64,000 bases of DNA from Limnobaculum allomyrinae (GTDB taxonomy: Bacteria; Pseudomonadota; Gammaproteobacteria; Enterobacterales; Enterobacteriaceae): contig NZ_JADRCR010000001.1 of NCBI RefSeq assembly GCF_016649425.1, positions 806,001 through 870,000 of the forward strand. The letters run 5' to 3'. The translations under genes were made by a program, and so were the position numbers. The notes beneath the pieces were generated by a model. It searched no databases and was not told the origin of the DNA. It saw only the letters and a list, made by a program, of their open reading frames with translations. Positions within the stretch are counted from its first letter, which is position 1. The number at the start of each line of letters is the position of its first letter. Positions 36,757 to 43,733 of this stretch are shown here, in pieces.

Positions 36757-37584
36757 ATGACAGTAATTAAAAATGCCGAATTAACGGCAGGGAATTCCTT
36801 TACCCAAAATCAGGCTCTTGGCTTATTAACTGAACTGGTTCCGGTTAGCTTAAATAATATTAATGGGCGAGAAATACAAACCACCAGCGCTAAGAAGCTA
36901 CACGCTTATTTAGGTGTTGGACGTGACTTTAGCAATTGGATTAAGGGAAGGATTGAGGAATACGGTTTTATTTACGAGCAAGATTACATTAATTTTGATT
37001 CGCCAAATCTGGCGAATCAAAGTACAGAAAGTGTTCAGATTAAACAGTGGAAAACTAAGCGAGGTGGAGACCGGCGCAGTAAGGATTACTGTATCTCTCT
37101 TGGCATGGCTAAAGAACTGGCTATGGTTGAGCGAAATGAGCAAGGCCGTGCTGTTCGCCGTTACTTTATCCAGTGTGAAGAGCGGCTACAGCATATTGCC
37201 CCTCAAGATGTCCGAAAATTACGAGACCAGTTAAAGGCTCGTATTACAGCGGCTAACGACTTTAAACCAATGTGCGCTGCCTTGGAGTTAGCCAGAGCGG
37301 AACAAGGCAAGTTAACGCAAGCTCACCACTACACCAGTGAAAGCAACATGATAGCCCGTCTGGTTCTTGGTGGCCTGACAGCCAAGCGATGGGCTACGGG
37401 TAATGGTATCTCTGGTGACCCTCGCAACAGTATGTCCGCCGACCAGTTAAAACACCTTTCATATCTTGAACAGAGCAATATCACTTTGATAGAGCTTGGT
37501 TGGGATTATCACCAGCGTAAGACCGAATTAACCCGCCTGTCACAACGCCATCTTGCTAAGCAACTTGAGGTGGCTAATGACTGA
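36757..37584 (+). CDS. AntA-domain phage antirepressor
   Basis: 275 residues. Residues about 25-145 form the AntA/AntB antirepressor domain (REIQTTSAKKLHAYLGVGRDF ... WIKGRIEEYGFIYEQDY ... GMAKELAMVERNEQGRAVRRYFI). The C-terminal half is basic and helical and of unknown fold. In P1-like phages antirepressors relieve repression and are themselves controlled by a small RNA; here the Icd-like gene lies downstream rather than upstream. A perfect inverted repeat sits within the coding region at 36994-37021. Confidence 0.85.
   Translation: MTVIKNAELTAGNSFTQNQALGLLTELVPVSLNNINGREIQTTSAKKLHAYLGVGRDFSNWIKGRIEEYGFIYEQDYINFDSPNLANQSTESVQIKQWKTKRGGDRRSKDYCISLGMAKELAMVERNEQGRAVRRYFIQCEERLQHIAPQDVRKLRDQLKARITAANDFKPMCAALELARAEQGKLTQAHHYTSESNMIARLVLGGLTAKRWATGNGISGDPRNSMSADQLKHLSYLEQSNITLIELGWDYHQRKTELTRLSQRHLAKQLEVAND
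36994..37021. repeat. Perfect 12-bp inverted repeat inside the antirepressor gene
   Basis: TTTGATTCGCCA and its exact complement around a 4-base spacer. Could be an operator or an mRNA hairpin. Confidence 0.6.
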
Positions 37585-37668
37585 CGTCACCACACAGAAC
37601 GGGGCTCTTTCCCTGACTGATTCGTTGCCAAAAACTGGCAGATTGAACCAGATAAAACCTGACATGAA

Positions 37669-37830
37669 GATTTTCGGGTGGTCACTACACAAGGCTGATA
37701 ACCAAGATTTTCTTGCGGTCATTATGCGCGTGAAGGTTTTTCCAACATCACTACACGAAGCACAGGAAGATTTTATCGGAGTCACTACGCAAGCGGGAAG
37801 ATTTTCTCACTATCACTACGCGCGAGGTGA
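37669..37830 (+). repeat. Five tandem degenerate repeats of about 31-37 bp
   Basis: Units begin at about 37669, 37706, 37736, 37769 and 37800. Each starts GATTTT (GTTTTT in the third) and carries a later RTCACTACRC block (degenerate in the second). A plus-strand frame from 37577, overlapping the antirepressor stop, translates them as an imperfect peptide repeat (DFLAV.., DFIGVTTQAGR, FSHYHYARGEF), but it then runs antisense through the RHH gene, so whether it is a real protein is doubtful. Confidence 0.6.
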
Positions 37831-37845
37831 GTTTCTTCAGTCCAT

Positions 37846-37880
37846 AAAAAAGGGTAACACTGCGAATGCTACCCTTTTGA
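37846..37880. terminator. Terminator of the RHH gene (bidirectional)
   Basis: AAAAGGGTA (37848-37856) pairs with TACCCTTTT (37870-37878); on the minus strand it is followed by a T run. Confidence 0.75.
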
Positions 37881-37911
37881 TAAATAAGCAGACCTCAACG
37901 TTGAGGTGTGT

Positions 37912-38097
37912 TCAGTCTTTGGCTTCTTCTTTAGGCTTTTTACGTTGTCGGCGTTTAATCTCACCTTTCGCCGCCGTTACGAGAAAGCCCGCAGTACTTT
38001 CCCCATCTTCTTTAAATTTTTCTATATCTTCCATTACATCATGGGGGATTCGAACAGTTGTCATTTGTGATTTTGCGTTCTTCGCGCCGGTTGCCAT
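37912..38097 (-). CDS. YlcI/YnfO-type ribbon-helix-helix protein
   Basis: 61 residues: KSQMTTVRIPHDVMEDIEKFKEDGESTAGFLVTAAKGEIKRR matches the small prophage RHH-type family containing YlcI/YnfO. The ATG has a GGAG ribosome-binding site. It is divergent from the Icd-like operon and close to the palindromes at 38161-38211, so it is a candidate repressor of that promoter region (inference). Confidence 0.85.
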   Translation of the reverse strand: MATGAKNAKSQMTTVRIPHDVMEDIEKFKEDGESTAGFLVTAAKGEIKRRQRKKPKEEAKD

Positions 38098-38160
38098 TAC
38101 TCATACTCCACTATTTAGGTGTATGTCAGTATACGCGAAAACAAAGAAAAAAAAGACTTG

Positions 38161-38211
38161 AAGTGTATTTCACTTAAATGTAATCTCAGAACCCAAGGTG
38201 AAATACACCTT
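38161..38211. promoter_or_regulatory. Two operator-like palindromes
   Basis: AAGTGTATTTCACTT (38161-38175) and AAGGTGAAATACACCTT (38195-38211) are each palindromic and share the core GTGTATTTCAC in opposite orientation, centres 35 bases apart. They lie between the RHH gene and the Icd-like operon. Confidence 0.65.
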
Positions 38212-38220
38212 GAAATAACA

Positions 38221-38253
38221 AAGCCCTTCAGTGCTACTAACACCAAAGGGCTT
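38221..38253 (+). ncRNA. Hairpin in immunity-like leader (possible C4/CI-type RNA)
   Basis: AAGCCCTT (38221-38228) pairs with AAGGGCTT (38246-38253) around a 17-base loop, just before the Icd-like gene. In P1 and P4 a small antisense RNA (C4/CI) lies at the equivalent place upstream of icd/kil genes. The assignment is by position and structure only. Confidence 0.35.
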
Positions 38254-38282
38254 CTAACCGCAACGTTAATGAGGCTAACGCT

Positions 38283-38474
38283 ATGGCTGATATACAGCAT
38301 ACCCAAACTCACCCTAAATTTACATTTCTTATTGGCTCGGGCCGTCAACGCCTGTCTGACCTTCTCCCACTTCAGATTATCTCTGTCACTGCTGCTAATG
38401 AACAAGAAGCCCGTTCTCTGGCTGGGTTCCCTTCTCTGGTGTTCGTTTCTCGTCAGGAGGTTCGCCATGCATAA
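38283..38474 (+). CDS. Icd/Ash-like small phage protein
   Basis: 63 residues. The C-terminal half (LQIISVTAANEQEARSLAGFPSLVFVSRQEV) resembles the repeated ending of P4/P1 Icd- and Ash-like proteins, which in P1 inhibit host cell division. GAGG ribosome-binding site, in the loop of a small stem (38264-38280) that could mask it. Start of the replication operon; overlaps the next gene by 8 bases. Confidence 0.55.
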   Translation: MADIQHTQTHPKFTFLIGSGRQRLSDLLPLQIISVTAANEQEARSLAGFPSLVFVSRQEVRHA

Positions 38475-38649
38475 TCTGATTGATAAAACTCCGCTAACAT
38501 CTGAAGAGCTGGTAGAGCAATGTCTTGCTCTGACCTATAGCCTGCAAGCGGCAGAGCACACACCAGTAAAAGAATCCCTTTCCTTCATTCTGCTTGAAAA
38601 GCTGGATACCTTGTTATCCCTGATGTCTTCGGAGGTTGCTGATGCGTAA
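38467..38649 (+). CDS. Small satellite protein of unknown function
   Basis: 60 residues from the ATG at 38467, which has AGGAGG at ideal spacing. Helical and acidic (TSEELVEQCLALTYSLQAAEH). Overlaps the genes on either side by 8 bases, so it is part of a coupled replication operon. No family recognised; similar short ORFs precede the primase in P4-like elements. Confidence 0.7.
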   Translation: MHNLIDKTPLTSEELVEQCLALTYSLQAAEHTPVKESLSFILLEKLDTLLSLMSSEVADA

Positions 38650-38860
38650 ATCCCTATCAAATGAAAGCCTTCAGAAGAGCCCTGATAATAGCCGCTCTGG
38701 TCTGGTTGATGTTTTGGATTTACGTGACCAGTTAAACCGTATAGCTAATCTGATTGAGGCCAGTTTGATTCTTTTGAATGATGGAAATCAGACGCGCATT
38801 GCTTTAGAGGTTCTGGATGTAGCATGGAAATATGCTCATGATGCGGGAGAGGCAGATTAA
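38642..38860 (+). CDS. Small satellite protein of unknown function
   Basis: 72 residues from the ATG at 38642, preceded by GGAGG at 6 bases. Ser/Asn-rich first 20 residues, then an amphipathic helical region (VLDLRDQLNRIANLIEASLILL). Overlaps the previous gene by 8 bases and the primase by 1 base. No family recognised. Confidence 0.7.
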   Translation: MRKSLSNESLQKSPDNSRSGLVDVLDLRDQLNRIANLIEASLILLNDGNQTRIALEVLDVAWKYAHDAGEAD

Positions 38861-41556
38861 TGAGACATCTCGATTTAATCCGTGATGTAACCAGTAAAGC
38901 ACAAGGCCACTGGTGCGAAGTATTATCTTCAATTGGCATCAATGTGCCGGAGAACCCTCGCACTCACGCCCCCTGTCCTGCCTGTGGTGGAAATGACCGG
39001 TTTCGATTTGATGATAAGGACGGCAGAGGCCCCCACCTTTGTAATGTTTGCGGGGCTGGTGACGGTTTGGAGCTGGTCAGGAAGGTAAAACAATGTTCTA
39101 ACTATGAGGCAGCGCAGATAGTGTCTGAGGCGTTAGGTGGTGATACTTGCTCAACCAGAACCACCAACCAAAAGATGGCATTTGACAGGCAACAGGATGA
39201 AGCTGAGGCAGTATCACGCCGTCAGGCATTCCTCACTCGCTACACCGGTCTGAGAGAAAATGCCATTGAGCATGAGCATAGCTACCTGACCGGCAAAGGA
39301 CTAACTGGATTTCCGCTTCCCGTTCTGGCTGATGGTCGTTTACTTGTCTCGCTGGTGGATGGGTCAGGAGCAGTAAGCGCCGCTCAGACCATTACACCAG
39401 CAGGTAATAAGCGGTTATTAGCTGGTTCAGCGAAGAAAGGCGCTTTCTATCCTGTACAGAAGCCACCTGAACAGATTCAGGCAGTGATTATTGCTGAAGG
39501 GTTAGCAACGGCTCTATCTGTTCACCTGATGCGTCCTGATGCTTTTACGGTAGCGGCTATTGACGCCGGTAACCTGAAGCCGGTTGCTGAAGTGATGCGC
39601 CGGAAATACCCTGAAGCGCAAATAATTATTGCTGCTGATAATGATATTAAGCCGGACGAACCCAATACCGGCAAAGAGAAGGCAGAACAGGCGGCTAAAT
39701 CCGTAGCCGGATGGGTAGCCTTGCCACCAACAGAGCATAAGGCTGACTGGGACGACTATCGACAATTGAACGGCTTAAAATACGCTACAGGCGCGTTTAA
39801 TGCGTCTCTATATCAGTGTAATTCTGAGCCACCAGCAGCAATACCAAATCCAATGACCGTTAAACGTGACCCATTAAAGCCTTATGCAGATATTCGTCAT
39901 GGAGGTTTGTATTGGGTTGAACCAAAAACTGACAGGGATACTGGAGAACAAATAGAGCGTGAAAGCTGGTTATGTGACCCGCTGACCATTGCCGGTATTG
40001 GTGAGGATGATAACGAGCGCTATCTGATTCTGAAATGGACGCCTGAAGGCAGTCAAACAGAGCGCACAGAGGCGCTCCCTATGCGTGATATTGGCGAGCG
40101 CGAGGGTTGGGCTAAGTTACGCGCTGGTGGCCTGTCTATCACTGCAAGAAGCGGATTGCGGGCCATCCTTGCTGACTATCTTCAGCGTAGCGGTAAGCGG
40201 GATATGTGGTCGATAGCTGGCGCTACTGGTTGGCAATGTGGCGCATACATCATGCCGGATGGTTCTGTTATTGGTGAACCAGATAAACCAGTATTGTTTA
40301 ACGGGCGTTCTGCTGCGGCTAAAGGTTATACGGTGAAAGGGACAGCGGAAAGCTGGCGAGATAGCGTAGGACTGCTGGCATCGGGTAACCCTTCCATGAT
40401 GTTAGGCATAGCCTGCGCCTTTGCTGCTCCATTGATTGGTCTTGCCAATGCTGACGGGTTCGGCGTTCATCTGTTCGGTGGCTCATCAGCAGGTAAGACA
40501 ACAACTGGTAACGCAGCCACCAGTATCTACGGTGAACCCGAAGGACTGAAGTTGACGTGGTATTCCACTGCGTTAGGTCTGGTGAACGAAGCGGCTGCTC
40601 ATAACGATGGCTTTATGCCGCTGGATGAAATTGGACAAGGGAGTAATCGCAAGGCCGTTGCTGATGCTGCTTATGCGCTGTTTAACGGCGTGGGTAAGAT
40701 TCAAGGGGCTAAAGAAGGCGGTAACCGTGATATTAAACGCTGGAGGGCTATGGCCTTTAGTACTGGCGAGATTGACCTTGAGAGCTATATTCGTGCTGAT
40801 GGAGGAAAGGTTAATGCCGGTCAACTGGTCAGGTTGCTAAACGTTCCTATCACTAAAGCGACCGTGTTTCATGGCTATGCTGATGGTAAAGCTCATGCTG
40901 ATGCTATGCGGGATGCCTGTCAGAATCATTATGGCGCGGTAGGCCGCGAATGGATAAAGTACCTTGCCAGCCAGAAAGAAGCCGCAGCCGAGGCAACTAG
41001 AACCGCAGAGCGCCGCTGGTTATCCCTGTTACCTTCTGAAGCTAGCGAACAGGTTCGCCGTGTATCGTCCCGCTTCGCCGTTCTGGAAGCCGCATTGCTC
41101 TTATCTCATCATCTTACTGGCTGGACGGTACAAGAGAGCCGTGACGCACTTCAGCACAGCTTCAACGCATGGGTGAATGAGTTTGGTATGCAGAATCGAG
41201 AGGCTAAGGCATGGATAGAACAGACTGAGTCATTCTTGCAACGCTATGGTTATAGCCGATATATGCCACACCCCAGCAGTGACCCGCGAGACCTGCCGAT
41301 TAAAGACCTTGCCGGTTATCGGGTAAAAAATCGAATGAGTGAAGAGATTGTCTTTCATACATGGCCTACCGTGTTCAAAGATGAAATCGCTATAGGTGCG
41401 AACCATATCGCCTTTGCTCAGGTTTTGGCGGATGCCGGTATGCTGGACAAGCCAAAGAAAGGTATCACTAAGAAAACGCTGGTGGTTGATGGTAAACAGC
41501 CTCACTTTATCGTTCTGCGCTACCAGCCAGAGATAGACGGTGAATCAGAAGAATAA
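38860..41556 (+). CDS. P4-type primase with DUF927 helicase domain
   Basis: 898 residues, the replication protein of the element. Residues about 38-70: zinc-finger of P4-type primases (CPACGGNDRFRF ... HLCNVCGAGDGLELV). About 205-270: Toprim domain (VIIAEGLATALSVHL; IIIAADND). From about 330: DUF927 domain, with Walker A GGSSAGKTT near residue 545, Walker B-like FMPLDEI and a later arginine-rich part. It thus joins primase and SF3/AAA-like helicase activity, like P4 alpha but with a different helicase module. It probably recognises the iterons that start about 45 bases after its stop. Residues near 990-1050 of P4-type alpha origin binding cannot be matched by eye. Confidence 0.9.
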   Translation: MRHLDLIRDVTSKAQGHWCEVLSSIGINVPENPRTHAPCPACGGNDRFRFDDKDGRGPHLCNVCGAGDGLELVRKVKQCSNYEAAQIVSEALGGDTCSTRTTNQKMAFDRQQDEAEAVSRRQAFLTRYTGLRENAIEHEHSYLTGKGLTGFPLPVLADGRLLVSLVDGSGAVSAAQTITPAGNKRLLAGSAKKGAFYPVQKPPEQIQAVIIAEGLATALSVHLMRPDAFTVAAIDAGNLKPVAEVMRRKYPEAQIIIAADNDIKPDEPNTGKEKAEQAAKSVAGWVALPPTEHKADWDDYRQLNGLKYATGAFNASLYQCNSEPPAAIPNPMTVKRDPLKPYADIRHGGLYWVEPKTDRDTGEQIERESWLCDPLTIAGIGEDDNERYLILKWTPEGSQTERTEALPMRDIGEREGWAKLRAGGLSITARSGLRAILADYLQRSGKRDMWSIAGATGWQCGAYIMPDGSVIGEPDKPVLFNGRSAAAKGYTVKGTAESWRDSVGLLASGNPSMMLGIACAFAAPLIGLANADGFGVHLFGGSSAGKTTTGNAATSIYGEPEGLKLTWYSTALGLVNEAAAHNDGFMPLDEIGQGSNRKAVADAAYALFNGVGKIQGAKEGGNRDIKRWRAMAFSTGEIDLESYIRADGGKVNAGQLVRLLNVPITKATVFHGYADGKAHADAMRDACQNHYGAVGREWIKYLASQKEAAAEATRTAERRWLSLLPSEASEQVRRVSSRFAVLEAALLLSHHLTGWTVQESRDALQHSFNAWVNEFGMQNREAKAWIEQTESFLQRYGYSRYMPHPSSDPRDLPIKDLAGYRVKNRMSEEIVFHTWPTVFKDEIAIGANHIAFAQVLADAGMLDKPKKGITKKTLVVDGKQPHFIVLRYQPEIDGESEE

Positions 41557-41557
41557 T

Positions 41558-41573
41558 TGTGATGTAAGTCACG
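41558..41573. promoter_or_regulatory. CRP-like palindrome, left of iterons
   Basis: TGTGA-N6-TCACG. A near twin occurs at 42276. Confidence 0.5.
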
Positions 41574-41602
41574 CTGATATTTCTCACATGTGAGGAAAAA
41601 CA

Positions 41603-41720
41603 GGTCGGTTTGGTCGGTTGGTCGGTTGGTCGGTTTTTCATGTGAGTATCCTTTTATATCAATTAGTTAATAGCAGTGAAAAAACCGACCTTAAACCGAC
41701 TTTAGTCCGAAAAAACCGAC
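41603..41720. repeat. Iteron cluster 1 (candidate origin)
   Basis: Four head-to-tail copies of GGTCGGTT (41603, 41612, 41620, 41628) followed by three of the complement AACCGAC(C/T) (41683, 41694, 41714). A 12-bp palindrome CTCACATGTGAG lies just before (41583-41594). Confidence 0.8.
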
Positions 41721-41828
41721 TTGGTTGCCACATACTTAATGAAGCAGGTTATTTCTATTTACCATAAAGACCTCATCAAATATGCTAACGTCAACGTTGA
41801 TTTATCATCATATGAGAGGGAGTAAGTA

Positions 41829-42098
41829 ATGTCAGATTTATCACCGCTTGATAGCTGGCTTCGGGTGAGTACGTGGCACACAGGGCACCCAAAGGACGAT
41901 GAGCGTTTTTTCAAGGCAATCTATCAGTTGATTATTCGAAACGAAAAAATGATAGAACCGGATAAAGTTGAAGGCTATATTCTGGACACTCAAAAAGAAA
42001 TGCTAGCGCCAAGTTTTTTAGAAGATTTAGCCCACAATTATGCTCGAAAATATGACGTAATTTACAGCTTCATTTACGAGAACAAACTTGTTTTATAG
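41829..42098 (+). CDS. Unknown protein between iteron clusters
   Basis: 89 residues, acidic and aromatic (LDSWLRVSTWHTGHPKDDERFFKAIYQLI ... YDVIYSFIYENKLVL), with a good GAGGGAG ribosome-binding site. No family recognised. Its location between the two iteron arrays suggests a role in replication control or copy number (P4 has a small copy-number regulator, Cnr), but I see no sequence proof. Confidence 0.65.
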   Translation: MSDLSPLDSWLRVSTWHTGHPKDDERFFKAIYQLIIRNEKMIEPDKVEGYILDTQKEMLAPSFLEDLAHNYARKYDVIYSFIYENKLVL

Positions 42099-42124
42099 TC
42101 ACAACGTTGCTGACTCACCAAGAA

Positions 42125-42245
42125 AACCGACCTTAAAAGAGAAAAACCGACCTTGAAAACGCCAAAGTCGGTTTTTTTATTGCCACCAACCATCTAATAA
42201 ATAACAATATTTATATAAAAAACCGACCAACCGACCAAACCGACG
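42125..42245. repeat. Iteron cluster 2 with AT-rich stretch
   Basis: AACCGACC at 42125, 42145, 42221, 42229 and AACCGACG at 42238, with one opposite copy GTCGGTT at 42167. A roughly 35-base nearly pure AT tract (about 42186-42220) lies inside and could be the melting region. Confidence 0.8.
42142..42178 (+). terminator. Terminator made from two iterons
   Basis: AAAAACCGAC (42142-42151) pairs with GTCGGTTTTT (42167-42176), ending in a T tract; stops transcription after the 89-residue protein. Confidence 0.7.
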
Positions 42246-42275
42246 CACTTTTGCTTATATATACAAAAGATATAG

Positions 42276-42291
42276 TGTGATGAGTGTCACA
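42276..42291. promoter_or_regulatory. CRP-like palindrome, right of iterons
   Basis: TGTGA-TGAGTG-TCACA, a perfect match to the CRP consensus half-sites and spacing. Together with the copy at 41558 it brackets the iteron region. Confidence 0.55.
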
Positions 42292-42310
42292 TTTTGGTGG
42301 GTATATTTTG

Positions 42311-42720
42311 GTTACCAGTATGAAAAGTTACCACCAAGAGTTACCACTGCAAACCAAGCTGTAAACCAAATCCTGACAGGGTTAAATCAGTTAATTAAGC
42401 CCTAAAAAGTACGCACCTAAACCCCAAGAAAACCAAAGTTTTTTGAATGAAGTCCGCAGTGCGAACCAAGCGAAAATAATGTGAGCTATCCAGTGTCAGC
42501 ACGGGATAGAGTAGAGTTTTACCCTGAAGAGTACGTATCAGAATAGCGATAAAAATCCGCAATAGTACGCAGAAAAATCCGCACTGCGAACTAAGTGTGA
42601 ACCAAGCTATAAGCCCACTGATATAAAGAATTTAGTATGTTTTTTACCAGTAAAAAGCTACCACCCAGACCGCAAGAAAACGCAAGTATTTTACTGGAAA
42701 TCGAATTGGAAACCGCCAAA
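42311..42720. repeat. Non-coding region with degenerate long repeats
   Basis: No gene. A roughly 27-base repeat occurs at 42312-42339 and 42644-42669 (TTACCAGTA, AAAAG, TACCACC, AGA blocks). A second family with CACTGC/GCGAACCAAGC blocks occurs near 42344-42370, 42453-42471 and 42579-42610. They may belong to the origin or a packaging site. Confidence 0.55.
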
Positions 42721-42799
42721 GAGCAGCATAGTGCTTTATGCGGATAACATGACAAACGATAATAGGTTCTCATAACAGCGCCGTTCTCAGAGGTACATC

Positions 42800-42988
42800 A
42801 TGCTAGACCATCAGACAGTAGAATTAACGCTAATTGAGGTAGCTAATCAGCGGGGCTTAACCTTGGATGGTAAAGACCTGTTAGAGATTAGGACGAGAAT
42901 AGCGACAACACTGGCGGCTAAAGAGCGCCATCACCAAAGAATGAAATCACCAGCTTACCAGTGGAAGAAACCAGCACCCCGCAGATGA
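42800..42988 (+). CDS. Small basic protein at right end of the satellite
   Basis: 62 residues with an AGAGG ribosome-binding site. Helical middle (TVELTLIEVANQRGLTLDGKDLLEIRTRIATTLAA) and very basic tail (KERHHQRMKSPAYQWKKPAPRR). No family recognised. Isolated, last gene before the element end. Confidence 0.6.
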   Translation: MLDHQTVELTLIEVANQRGLTLDGKDLLEIRTRIATTLAAKERHHQRMKSPAYQWKKPAPRR

Positions 42989-43456
42989 TTTAGCTTTATT
43001 TACCTTGACAGACTTAGACGGATTGAGCATCAAAAAAACGCTCTATCCCTTGCTGTGCCTGAGGTTAGCCAAAATTTCATAGTAAAGCTCGTCAAACAAA
43101 CTATTTCAACAAATAGCCGCTTTCTCACCCTCTGTTGATAGTTAAAATTTAGGACTGATTATGACGGATTAAACACCTGATAATAACATTAGTGTGTGCC
43201 ATTACTGACCTGAAGCCATATTTAAGCATTGGCTATGTCCTAAATTATTCCGAGACTGATGCCTGACTAGCCTATATTAATTTATGCAAATTTAGACAGG
43301 ATTTGACAGACTTACGGCGAGTAATCAGCATAACCTCTTGCGCTGAGCAGCCTTAGCTAATATTTGGAGCAAAAACAGGTCAAAAATTTTATCTCGTTAA
43401 ATCCACTGCTACAGGACTGAAGTGAGCAACCTCAAAAATGGTTAAGAAAAAACAAA
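42989..43456. other. Non-coding right end of the satellite
   Basis: About 470 bases without a supported gene or clear repeat, leading to the right arm sites. Confidence 0.45.
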
Positions 43457-43477
43457 TGTGTATAGAATTGTGTATAG
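43457..43477. repeat. Integrase arm-type repeats, right end
   Basis: Two direct copies of TGTGTATAG (43457-43465 and 43469-43477), the same 9-mer as at 33778-33839, about 60 bases from attR. Confidence 0.6.
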
Positions 43478-43537
43478 GCATGATTTTCGAATCGATAAAA
43501 AACCCTATTTAATCTAATAAAAACGTTTTATATTTAC

Positions 43538-43561
43538 TCCTTCTGGGACTTCAAAGTATTT
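43538..43561. repeat. Right attachment site (attR)
   Basis: TCCTTCTGGG followed directly by ACTTCAAA-g-TATTT. Same blocks as attL but lacking the six bases between them, which include the tRNA 3' end. Confidence 0.6.
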
Positions 43562-43733
43562 CAAATCATAACCCGTTTTACACCTCTCCTGTCCGATCCA
43601 TCAATTACAGACAATAAACAGCCCTGCCCGATACGGTGAGCATATAAGCTTTAGCAACGCTGGATATGATTCTGATGAGTACTTACAGGGATGGGATTTA
43701 AAATCGCTCCCACCGCAGCAGGAGCGATAATGA

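Larger units (their letters stand above)
33676..43547. mobile_element. P4/PICI-like satellite element integrated in tRNA-Arg
   Basis: About 9.9 kb bounded by the att repeats. Contents in order: integrase, unknown 295-residue protein, AlpA regulator, small winged-helix-like protein, AntA antirepressor, RHH protein (minus), Icd-like protein, two small proteins, primase-DUF927 helicase, iteron origin region and two small unknown genes. The integrase/AlpA/primase set and tRNA location are those of P4-like satellites and Gram-negative PICIs. No capsid, tail, terminase or packaging-redirection gene is recognisable, so it would depend on a helper or be a decayed element. Confidence 0.85.

Noticed and set aside
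37577-38161. Protein read through the tandem repeats
   Set aside because: Its second half is antisense to the better supported RHH gene; kept only as a repeat feature.
38119-38649. 176-codon frame in the Icd region
   Set aside because: Only the last 60 codons have a start signal; the earlier part covers operators and the Icd-like gene in another frame.
41603-42245. Iteron clusters considered as a CRISPR array
   Set aside because: Repeats are 8 bases, occur in both orientations and have no regular spacers or cas genes.
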